Shown: positions 6,657 to 12,770 of the stretch, piece after piece | Numbering within the stretch: position 1 is the stretch's first letter | Layout of the letters: every line of letters starts with the position of its first letter | Program-made: the position numbers and the translations under genes | From: an uncultured Chloroflexota bacterium | GTDB lineage: Bacteria; Chloroflexota; Dehalococcoidia; CAUJGQ01 | Assembly: GCA_937879875.1 (NCBI GenBank) | Contig: CALFMN010000073.1 | Location: 1-12,835 of the forward strand | Direction of reading: 5' to 3' | DNA: 12,835 bases | The notes under the pieces: generated by a model | Seen by the model: the letters and a program-made list of their open reading frames with translations, nothing else | The model's database searches: none | What the model was told of the DNA's origin: nothing

Positions 6657-7795
6657 TGAGTGGCAAAGAAGATACTGATATTGACACACCCACCCTAATT
6701 CATGCACTCTCCAGTGGCGCCGCCATCTTTACCGACCTTTTGAATAGTGGCCTTCTGGTTGAATGTATCGATCAAGTCAACAACACCTTCGCACCGCGCC
6801 ATCTCATAAAACTGCCTACAGAATTGCTTCCAACACGTCAGAGAAACCTCACTGACACACGAACCAGAATCGGTATTCTGCTGGAGTACTTCTTCGCACT
6901 TGCGCTTCACCACGCAATCGAAGCTCGGGAAGTTGATCGCTTTCGAGTATCCTTCGTTGTCGCCAATCGTTATCCCGATCTATACATCCGAGACAGCCAC
7001 GGATTACCCATTATCCGCATAGAGATTAAAACGCTGGATCTCACATCTGAGGAAAAGTCTGCCAACTTCGATGCACAGATTCGCGACATTCACCCTCATC
7101 GAGACATCCTGCTCGTGCTGCTCTGGGCGTGGGACGTACTTTCCATCGACGGGGTCATGCACGACATCCCCAAAGTGACCAAGGCGTATGCGTTTGAAGC
7201 AAGACCGATTGCGCAGGCACGCGACCTCGGATGGCTGAGGCTGAGAACACGCCAAATGTCAAAGGCCATCGACCTTGCCGGCCCGGTGGTTGGCAGGGAC
7301 GGGTATTTCAGAGAGGAGGAGGGAAACGTTGGAAAACTGATGCGAATACTTGATAACCAATCGTTCGCGGCCTTGCCAGAGGTTCTAACCAGAGAACCAT
7401 CTATCAAGCTCTATAGAGAGTTTGTAGTGGCTGCAAAGTCATTGGGATTGATCTATCGTGCCGGGAGTATATCTCAACTCACAGGCGTCGAATTCACGCC
7501 GGTTGACGATTTCGCACACTCAACTTTCCAGATAAAAACACTAGGGTATGGTGACGTAATAGAATCTGACGAGAAATTGGTTCTAGCAACTGGCGCTGCG
7601 ATGACCGCTGCCATGCGCGATGCCTATCACCGCCAACTACTCAGAGACGGTATTTCGCAAGCATTGGTGATCGTGTACACCGAAAAGTTCAATTGGTTCG
7701 CCTATATGATGACGGATAACTCTCTTACCAGGGTTGGTGAAGGCAAGAAGTTGGACACGTCGATCGCTTACATTCGGAATCACTTCAAGTGCTAG
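6656..7795 (+). CDS. candidate PD-(D/E)XK restriction endonuclease
   Basis: This 379-aa protein is not a family I can name. It carries a convincing PD-(D/E)XK signature: an N-terminal helix with E77 (RIGILLEYFFALALHHAIEA), then P107-D108 (RYPDLYI) and E123-I-K125 (IRIEIKTL) on successive strands, then a helix with Q141. That is the active-site order of many Type II restriction enzymes. The remaining 220 residues lack helicase or methylase motifs and may form DNA-contacting and dimer domains. The ATG at 6656 overlaps the upstream TGA as TGATG, showing tight coupling to the methyltransferase; GTGs at 6650 and 6653 are alternative starts. Coupling to a methylase and the active-site pattern make it the probable restriction subunit. 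Composition is clearly AT-richer than the flagellar genes. Confidence 0.7.
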   Translation: MSGKEDTDIDTPTLIHALSSGAAIFTDLLNSGLLVECIDQVNNTFAPRHLIKLPTELLPTRQRNLTDTRTRIGILLEYFFALALHHAIEAREVDRFRVSFVVANRYPDLYIRDSHGLPIIRIEIKTLDLTSEEKSANFDAQIRDIHPHRDILLVLLWAWDVLSIDGVMHDIPKVTKAYAFEARPIAQARDLGWLRLRTRQMSKAIDLAGPVVGRDGYFREEEGNVGKLMRILDNQSFAALPEVLTREPSIKLYREFVVAAKSLGLIYRAGSISQLTGVEFTPVDDFAHSTFQIKTLGYGDVIESDEKLVLATGAAMTAAMRDAYHRQLLRDGISQALVIVYTEKFNWFAYMMTDNSLTRVGEGKKLDTSIAYIRNHFKC

Positions 7796-8180
7796 TTGTG
7801 TTCGTTGACGTCGAAACAGGATCAATCTTGCGATTGATTTCCTCGCTTCTTTGCCAAGAGTCATGGTCGAACTCCAAGCCGGTTGCGTGATTAATGAATC
7901 GGGCCATTGACTCTATATCGCGAAACGAGAATCTGTCAGAATCGTTGTACGGAATCAATTGGAGCGCTCCAGTGGGAGTGACCAGCATGTGGAATAGGTA
8001 GCCGCCGCCGAGGTGATCTGGCTCCTGCGGCGAAGCGACGTGGCCTGGATTCGTCACCACGATCTCAATCCTGAGGTCGTTACCTGGTGACTGAAGACGA
8101 CGTGCTAGTTCCGCGGATTGGATCGGGCGGTTGGTCGTGTGGCGGAGGTCAATTCGATACGGGTGCTCTGGCTTTGGCAT
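7785..8180 (-). CDS. hypothetical protein converging on the nuclease gene
   Basis: I do not recognise this 131-aa protein. It has no signal peptide or membrane segment. The middle is rich in strand-forming stretches (LRIEIVVTNPGH, GGGYLFHMLVTPTGALQLIP), followed by a helix-rich, acidic part (FSFRDIESMARFINHATGLE) and a serine/threonine/asparagine tail. It overlaps the 3' end of the nuclease gene by 11 bp tail to tail. Its composition matches the island rather than the flagellar genes. The start at 8180 has only a weak GAAAG upstream. It could be an accessory of the restriction system or an unrelated cargo gene. Confidence 0.55.
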   Translation of the reverse strand: MPKPEHPYRIDLRHTTNRPIQSAELARRLQSPGNDLRIEIVVTNPGHVASPQEPDHLGGGYLFHMLVTPTGALQLIPYNDSDRFSFRDIESMARFINHATGLEFDHDSWQRSEEINRKIDPVSTSTNTTST

Positions 8181-8193
8181 AGCTTTCGTGGTT

Positions 8194-8206
8194 CTGGAGC
8201 CTCCAG
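8194..8206. other. short hairpin upstream of the hypothetical gene
   Basis: CTGGAG-C-CTCCAG can fold into a small hairpin in the leader of the minus-strand hypothetical gene, or end transcription coming from flgM. It has no T-tract and may be chance. Confidence 0.2.
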
Positions 8207-8252
8207 GTTAGGACACTACTTCGCTTAGGCAGCATAGTCCGTACAGGATACG

Positions 8253-8525
8253 CTACTCCCGCTTGAGCAGCGCTTTTGCCACGGCGGTGGTGTCTACCTG
8301 GTAGCTGCCGCTGCGGATCTGGGCCTGCAGCTCGGCCACGCGCTCGGCGCGGGCGTTCTCGGCCTGCACGGCGGCTTCGGCGGCGCGCAGCAGTTGCTCG
8401 CCGCGGCGGGAGAGTTCGACCGAATCGGGCGGCTGCGCCGGGGCCGGCGCGGGCGCGGCGGACTGGCCGGCGCTCAGGGCGCGCGGCACGGCGTTCGGCT
8501 GCATGACTGCCGCATCGATGCGCAT
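8253..8525 (-). CDS. flgM: anti-sigma-28 factor FlgM
   Basis: This 90-aa protein is FlgM, which binds sigma-28 (FliA/SigD) and is exported through the finished hook to release late flagellar transcription. The N-terminal half is disordered and alanine/proline-rich. The C-terminal half has the sigma-binding pattern: DSVELSRRGEQLL, a helix, then ELQAQIRSGSYQVDTTAVAK ending in LLKRE. The frame is open 33 codons further upstream, but that stretch covers an intergenic hairpin and has no FlgM character, so the ATG at 8525 is chosen. It is the last flagellar gene before the island and lies downstream of the sortase gene in the same direction. Confidence 0.85.
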   Translation of the reverse strand: MRIDAAVMQPNAVPRALSAGQSAAPAPAPAQPPDSVELSRRGEQLLRAAEAAVQAENARAERVAELQAQIRSGSYQVDTTAVAKALLKRE

Positions 8526-8567
8526 CGCCCGCTTCTTTCTCACCCTTCCAGCGTACTGCACTGCCCA

Positions 8568-8587
8568 CGCGGGCTGGCAAGCCCGCG
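8568..8587 (-). terminator. hairpin between sortase gene and flgM
   Basis: CGCGGGCT and AGCCCGCG form a perfect 8-bp stem with a 4-nt loop. It lies between the sortase stop (8611) and the flgM start (8525). There is no T-tract, so it may only attenuate or protect the message rather than terminate it. Confidence 0.35.
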
Positions 8588-8610
8588 CGGCGTACGGCCG
8601 CCCGCTCAGC

Positions 8611-9315
8611 TCATGATGTCGCACTCGCCAGCTTGCCGATCACGATCAGCCGGCTGGTGTAGACGTTATCGGGATAGCAGGTGATCAGCGTCAGTGTTGC
8701 GTCGGGCGTCGGATTCAGCACCTGAATATCCGTCGGCGGCACCACGCGCAGCTCGGTCACGTCGTAGGCGACTTTCTTGTCGCCCACGTAAACATCCACT
8801 TCATCGCCGATGCGCAGCTCGGGCAGGTGGCGAAAGACGTCGCCCTTGTGGCTGACGGGGCTGCTGATATGGCCGTTCAAGACCGTGTTGCCCAACGTGC
8901 CCGGCAGCGCCGAGCCGCGATGATAGCCGACGGCGAACGCCGCCGTGTCCCAGGCCGGCCTGCCCTTGTCGATGACGATGCCGACCTCGACGACTTTCGA
9001 GTCGAGCCTGATCGAGGGAATGACGATGCGGCTGGGCTCGTCCGGCCGCCCGATCGAGGCGGCGTCGGCCAGCAGGCTGTACTCCCCGGGCGCGGCCGGC
9101 GTCGCGGAAGCAACGACATCGCCGGAAGGCAGCGCCTGGGGCGTACCGGCGGCTGTCGCTTGAGCGCCGGCCGCCGGTGAGGCGGTTGCATGGGCGGCGC
9201 CAGTGCCGTGCGCGGACTTGCTGCCGTGCGGCGCAACGAGCAACGCCCCGACCCCAACGGCCAGAAAGCCGCTGAGGGCGAGGAAGAAGGTGATCAGCGT
9301 TCGGGTCGACCGCAT
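8611..9315 (-). CDS. membrane-anchored sortase
   Basis: This 234-aa protein is a sortase, a cysteine transpeptidase that joins sorted surface proteins to the cell wall or to each other. An uncleaved signal anchor lies at about 8-29 (LITFFLALSGFLAVGVGALL), then a low-complexity alanine/threonine/proline linker to about 75. The catalytic domain shows IVIPSIRLDSKV, the histidine in VLNGHISSP, the cysteine in TLTLITCYP and the arginine in SRLIVIG, the full His-Cys-Arg triad. I do not assign a sortase class. It sits among flagellar genes in the same direction, with GAGG 5 nt before the ATG at 9315, so it may be cotranscribed with fliS and flgM. No sorting-motif substrate is visible in the window. 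The flagellar link is unproven. Confidence 0.9.
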   Translation of the reverse strand: MRSTRTLITFFLALSGFLAVGVGALLVAPHGSKSAHGTGAAHATASPAAGAQATAAGTPQALPSGDVVASATPAAPGEYSLLADAASIGRPDEPSRIVIPSIRLDSKVVEVGIVIDKGRPAWDTAAFAVGYHRGSALPGTLGNTVLNGHISSPVSHKGDVFRHLPELRIGDEVDVYVGDKKVAYDVTELRVVPPTDIQVLNPTPDATLTLITCYPDNVYTSRLIVIGKLASATS

Positions 9316-9355
9316 CGCAGCCTCGTCGTTGCCCGCGCCGCGCCGGGCGCTCCGC

Positions 9356-9775
9356 CTAATAGGCGACGTCCAGCAGCCGGTGCTCGGGTGCGCCGCGCAG
9401 CGCCGAGGCGTAGCCCCGCGCCGTGGCGAACCCGTGGCCGATCTGCCCCAGCGCCACGCGGATCGCGTCCATGCGCATGTGCAGCAGGCGCTCGTTCTCT
9501 TCGTCCTGAAGCAGAATGCAGGAGATCAGGCCGCGCGTCGCTTCGTGCAGATCCCTATCTTTCGGCGGCCAGCTCGCCGCGGGGAAGGCGACCACGTTCT
9601 CGGGCGCCGGCTGCGTCGCCGCGGTCACCAGGTCGGCGACGAGCTCGACGCGCTCCTCCATCAGCCGCAGGAAGAGGTCGAGCCGGTCGCTTTCCAGCGC
9701 CTCGGCCTGGTCGCGCGCGAGGTGGAGCAGGTGGGTCAGCATTTCATGGCGTTGCATCAGCATCAGGTCCGTCAT
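9356..9775 (-). CDS. FlgN/FliT-type flagellar export chaperone
   Basis: This 139-aa, mostly helical protein fits the FlgN/FliT chaperones that carry hook-associated proteins or FliD to the export gate. It has an N-terminal helical pair (MLTHLLHLARDQAEALES, then DRLDLFLRLMEERVELVADL), a proline-rich break around 56-72, and a long C-terminal helix containing the family-like LQDEENERLLHMRMDAIRVA. Its ATG overlaps the fliS stop as ATGA, so the two are translationally coupled. That position favours a FliT role, while the C-terminal helix looks more FlgN-like; I leave the symbol empty. Confidence 0.65.
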   Translation of the reverse strand: MTDLMLMQRHEMLTHLLHLARDQAEALESDRLDLFLRLMEERVELVADLVTAATQPAPENVVAFPAASWPPKDRDLHEATRGLISCILLQDEENERLLHMRMDAIRVALGQIGHGFATARGYASALRGAPEHRLLDVAY

Positions 9776-10200
9776 GCCGCCAGCCCCCCGGCCACGAGCG
9801 GGCTCTCCGCAGCGGCAGCGCTCTGGCCAGGCGCGCCGTGCACCACCGACCGCCAGGCGTCGCGCAGCTGCGAGAGCAGCTTGATCACGCCCGTGATCGC
9901 CTCGACATCCTTCTTGATGTTCGCCTGCACCAGCGTGCGGTGCATGTACAGGTAGAGGCGGCTCAGATTCTGCGCCAGCTCACCGCCCTGCTCGTAGTCG
10001 AGGCCGACGTAGAGCTCAAGGACCACCTCTTGAGCCTGGAAGAGGTTGTGGCCGGAGACGTCGTACTGCCGCGCCGCGATCGCGGGCAGCGCCGTGTTCA
10101 GGTAGCGGAGCGCGCCGTCGTAGAGCAGAACGACGAGCTCGCCGGTGCTGGCGGTCTTGATCTGGTTGGTACGGTACTGGCGGTAAGGGTTGGGCTGCAT
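9772..10200 (-). CDS. fliS: flagellin chaperone FliS
   Basis: This 142-aa protein is FliS, which binds the flagellin C-terminus in the cytoplasm and prevents early polymerisation. The family opening is clear: NPYRQYRTNQIKTASTGELV followed by VLLYDGALRYL. The helical bundle continues through QAQEVVLELYVGLDYEQGGE and LAQNLSRLYLYMHRTLVQAN, with the usual DAWRSV near the end, then an alanine-rich tail. The frame is open 12 codons upstream, but the ATG at 10200 has GAGGTG 6 nt before it and gives the family-like N-terminus. It overlaps the next chaperone gene by 4 bp. The gene is preceded by a sigma-28-like -35 element. Confidence 0.95.
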   Translation of the reverse strand: MQPNPYRQYRTNQIKTASTGELVVLLYDGALRYLNTALPAIAARQYDVSGHNLFQAQEVVLELYVGLDYEQGGELAQNLSRLYLYMHRTLVQANIKKDVEAITGVIKLLSQLRDAWRSVVHGAPGQSAAAAESPLVAGGLAA

Positions 10201-10250
10201 CGGGGGCACCTCGTGTGCGTGGGAGTGAGCAGACATCCGTGTCTCACCCT

Positions 10251-10279
10251 GTATCTCGAAGCACTCCGCCAGAACTTTA
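10251..10279 (-). promoter_or_regulatory. sigma-28-like promoter of fliS
   Basis: The minus strand has TAAAGTTC (10279-10272), 7 of 8 bases of the enteric sigma-28 -35 TAAAGTTT. A weaker TTCGAGATAC (10260-10251) lies where the -10 should be (consensus GCCGATAA). The leader would be about 45 nt. The -10 is imperfect. Confidence 0.4.
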
Positions 10280-10297
10280 GCGGCACTCGGCCATCGG

Positions 10298-10350
10298 CCC
10301 CCATCCTCTCCTGTCTCCTTCCCCCAATCCTGGAGGGAAGGAGACGATCC
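10298..10350. repeat. REP/BIME-like hairpin element, copy A
   Basis: GTCTCCTTCCC (10313-10323) and GGGAAGGAGAC (10335-10345) form an 11-bp perfect stem around a centre containing CCAATCCTGG. The flanks CCCCATCC and CGATCCAG recur, inverted, in copy B. The shared core and flanks point to one mobile or amplified repeat family. Confidence 0.6.
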
Positions 10351-10411
10351 AGCGTCGGGCGTTCCGTGGCCGGTGCGGTTAACCCGGCGCTGTCCGATTT
10401 GTGCTCCACCA

Positions 10412-10458
10412 GATCGCCCCTTCTCCCAGGATTGGGAGAAGGGGAAGGGGGATGAGGG
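10412..10458. repeat. REP/BIME-like hairpin element, copy B (inverted)
   Basis: CCCCTTCTCCCA (10417-10428) and TGGGAGAAGGGG (10433-10444) form a perfect 12-bp stem with a GGAT loop. On the minus strand its core reads CCAATCCTGG, the same as copy A, and its flanks (CCCTCATCC, CGATCTGG) align too. It lies about 15 bp after the fliD stop, so it may also help end that transcript. Confidence 0.6.
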
Positions 10459-10476
10459 CCGGACGCGCCGGGCGCA

Positions 10477-12567
10477 CTACAGGCCGGTCTGCGGCTGCAG
10501 CGCGAGGATCGAGTTGAGATCACCCTTCTGGTTGTTCAACTGCTGCAGCGAGAGCTCCATCTGAATGAACTCGTTCTGCAAGCGTTGCTGCTGGTTTTGC
10601 AGCGTGGTGTTCATCGTGGTCATCTGGGTGTTCAAATCCGTGATCGTCTGGGTCGAGTCGTTCTGGAGCTGCGAAAGCACGCCGCCGCTGCCGGTGAGCG
10701 GCGTCAGCATCTGCTCGAGCTGCGCTTCGAAGCCCAGCGTCGGCGTGGTGATGGTGATGTTGTCCGTGCCGGCCGCCAGGGCGCCTTTAAACGTCAGCGT
10801 CATGCCCGGGACGAGCGTGGTGTTGCTGCTGCCGGCGGTGACGTGATTCGCCACCGTCGTCGTCGCCGGGGCGCCGTTGGAGGGCGTGAAGATCGCCGTT
10901 ACGGTGGCCGAGCCATCGCCGTTCATCACGGAGGTCATGCTGACGCTGCCGGGCGAGCGCACCTGGTTCGGCGCACCGGACGTCGAGGCGACGTTCGTGC
11001 CGCCTGGCTGCAGCGTGCCGGCCGCGCCGAAGGCCGAGAAGACACTGGCCACGCCCGAGGGATTGCTTTGCAACGCGCTCAAGAACTGCTGCTGGTTGAG
11101 TTGCAGATGGTTGGTCGTGCCCGCTGCGCTGCCGACCGACCCGAAGGTGATGCCGATCTGACTCAGGCTTGTATAGCTGCCGGTCGCGCCCTGCGTGTTG
11201 CCCGCCAGGATCTGGTGCAGCTTGTAGCCGATCTGCTGAATGTCGTAGTCGCCGGAGAGCGGGCCGTTCTGCGCCGCGGCCGAGGACTGCTGTCCGGTGT
11301 AGGTCGGCGTGCTGCTGGTGCTCGCCGCGGTATCCGCCGCGACCAGGTCGAGCGTCGCGTTGATCTGGCCGATGAGCTGATTCACGTTCGCGAGGGCGCC
11401 GTTCGTGTCCTGGCCCACCGTCACGGTGTCGGCCGTCGTGCCTTGCTGCAGCAGGTTGAGTGTCACGCCGGGCACGGCGTTGTTCACCGTGTTCGTCGTG
11501 CTGTAATAGGTCGTTGGGCCGGTGCCCGTGTCGATCTGGTACTGGGCGTTGCTGCCCAGCGTCTGCGTCGCGCTGCCCACGCCGATCGCGGCGAGGAGGT
11601 TGCCGGAGGTGTCCTGCAGCTGAATCGCCGTGCTGCCCGTCGTCTTGCTGACGAACGAAACGGTGTCGTTGCTGGTGTTGTACATCGCCGTCACGCCGGC
11701 CGCGGAGCTGTTGATCTCACCCAGCACGGTCGAGAGGCTGTCTTTGGTCGCGTCCCAGTTGATCGTGACGCCGTTGACCGTGAAGCTGCCGGTGCTCGGG
11801 GAGAGCGCGGTCTTCAGGTTGGCGTTTTGCAGCGTGGCGCCGGTCTGCACGACGCCGAGGTTGGCCGTGCTCGTGCGCGTCGTGCCCGAGGGCGAGGCCA
11901 GCAGGTTCATGGCGCCAAGAAAGTTGCTGGTGTCGCCGCCGGAGCCGAGCTGCACGCCGCCCGCGTTGCTGATCTGCAGCAGGTTGAGCCGGCCGCTGCT
12001 GTCGTTGACGAGTTGCGCGGTGGTGCCGGGCGCCGCGGCCTGAATCTTGGCGATCACCGAGTTCAGCGTGTCGGTGGTCGGGTCGATCGAGATCTGCGCG
12101 CCGTTCACCGTGAAGGTGCCCGCCTGGACCGCGATCGCCAGCTTGTCGTTCTGCAAGAGCGCGGTCGGGTCGATGGCCGCGCCGATCGCGCCGGGACTGG
12201 CGACGTTTGTGGCCGTGGCGAGGTGGTTGACCGTGACCTTGAAGCTGCCCGCGGCCGCACCGGCGCTGGCCGTCGCGGAGACGGTCGGACTGGTGCCGCC
12301 GGGCAGGACGCTCGCCGTCGCCCCTTGCAGGTAGTTGGCGTTGCTGAAGTTCTGAATCGTTGTCAGCAGTGCGCTCAAATTCGTATTGAGGTTGGTGTAG
12401 GCCTGAGAAATCGAATTCTGCTGCGTAATCTGATTCTGAATCGGCTGCAGCTTGGCCTTGTTGACGGCCTGCAGCTGCTGGATGATCGAGGCGGTGTTCA
12501 AGCCGGACACGAGACCGGTGAGCGTCACCGGCTGCGTCGCGGAAGAGCCGTTACCGAAGGAAACCAT
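10477..12567 (-). CDS. fliD: flagellar filament cap protein FliD (HAP2)
   Basis: This 696-aa protein is FliD, the secreted cap that helps flagellin assemble at the filament tip. The FliD N-terminal domain is clear (TLTGLVSGLNTASIIQQLQA), followed by a coiled coil. Two tandem flagellin hook IN motifs follow at about 150-222 (TFTVNGAQISIDPTTDTLNS) and 260-332 (SFTVNGVTINWDATKDSLST). The C-terminal domain ends in a long coiled coil (about 640-690, rich in Q, N and L). The frame is open 26 codons upstream, but the ATG at 12567 has GGAGG 6 nt before it. It is longer than typical enteric FliD (about 470 aa), mainly through a serine/threonine/glycine-rich middle. It lies directly downstream of flagellin. 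Confidence 0.93.
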   Translation of the reverse strand: MVSFGNGSSATQPVTLTGLVSGLNTASIIQQLQAVNKAKLQPIQNQITQQNSISQAYTNLNTNLSALLTTIQNFSNANYLQGATASVLPGGTSPTVSATASAGAAAGSFKVTVNHLATATNVASPGAIGAAIDPTALLQNDKLAIAVQAGTFTVNGAQISIDPTTDTLNSVIAKIQAAAPGTTAQLVNDSSGRLNLLQISNAGGVQLGSGGDTSNFLGAMNLLASPSGTTRTSTANLGVVQTGATLQNANLKTALSPSTGSFTVNGVTINWDATKDSLSTVLGEINSSAAGVTAMYNTSNDTVSFVSKTTGSTAIQLQDTSGNLLAAIGVGSATQTLGSNAQYQIDTGTGPTTYYSTTNTVNNAVPGVTLNLLQQGTTADTVTVGQDTNGALANVNQLIGQINATLDLVAADTAASTSSTPTYTGQQSSAAAQNGPLSGDYDIQQIGYKLHQILAGNTQGATGSYTSLSQIGITFGSVGSAAGTTNHLQLNQQQFLSALQSNPSGVASVFSAFGAAGTLQPGGTNVASTSGAPNQVRSPGSVSMTSVMNGDGSATVTAIFTPSNGAPATTTVANHVTAGSSNTTLVPGMTLTFKGALAAGTDNITITTPTLGFEAQLEQMLTPLTGSGGVLSQLQNDSTQTITDLNTQMTTMNTTLQNQQQRLQNEFIQMELSLQQLNNQKGDLNSILALQPQTGL

Positions 12568-12656
12568 GGCCGCCCTCCTCGGACTGCCTGCTGGACTGCC
12601 GGTTGAAACGTGAGCGGGCGCCGCGGCCATACGGGCACGAGACATCCCACGATCAG

Positions 12657-12664
12657 CTATCGGC
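12657..12664 (-). promoter_or_regulatory. sigma-28-like -10 upstream of fliD
   Basis: The minus strand reads GCCGATAG, 7 of 8 bases of the sigma-28 -10 GCCGATAA, about 90 nt before the fliD ATG. The matching -35 position (GAACCGCT) is poor, so this is only a half-match. Confidence 0.28.
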
Positions 12665-12684
12665 AGGCACTGGTTAGCGGTTCA

Positions 12685-12725
12685 GCCCCGGCCCCCGCTC
12701 CCCGGTCGGGGAGGGAGGCCGGGGC
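12685..12725 (-). terminator. GC-rich hairpin after flagellin
   Basis: GCCCCGGCC (12685-12693) pairs with GGCCGGGGC (12717-12725), and inside it CTCCCC (12698-12703) pairs with GGGGAG (12708-12713). This long stem lies about 45 bp after the flagellin stop. It has no T-tract but could stop or stabilise the flagellin transcript. Confidence 0.45.
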
Positions 12726-12770
12726 CGTCAGGGCGGCGGGTTCAGCCACCGCCCATTACTGGCTCACGCG

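Larger units (their letters stand above)
10237..10476. other. fliD-fliS intergenic region with paired hairpins
   Basis: This stretch of about 240 bp has no gene. It holds two related hairpin elements in opposite orientation and, at its fliS end, the sigma-28-like promoter. Confidence 0.7.
12568..12770. other. flagellin-fliD intergenic region
   Basis: About 200 bp without a gene. It contains a strong GC-rich hairpin after flagellin and a sigma-28-like -10 facing fliD. The bases GGTTCAGCC occur twice (starting near 12679 and 12739), possibly a short direct repeat. Confidence 0.6.

Noticed and set aside
4155..8180. Complete Type I restriction system
   Set aside because: No HsdR with helicase motifs and no separate full HsdS; the nuclease is a short PD-(D/E)XK protein.
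4130..8260. Insertion sequence or integrase-borne island with flanking duplications
   Set aside because: No transposase or integrase gene, and no matching direct repeats seen by eye at the two edges.
9190..10455. 421-aa plus-strand reading frame across fliS, chaperone and sortase genes
   Set aside because: Proline/arginine-rich low-complexity antisense frame covering several confident genes.
10237..10476. CRISPR array from the repeated C/G-rich blocks
   Set aside because: Only two inverted hairpins, with no regular direct repeats or spacers.
10585..12606. 673-aa plus-strand reading frame opposite fliD
   Set aside because: Arginine/glycine/alanine-rich shadow of fliD codons; no recognisable motif.
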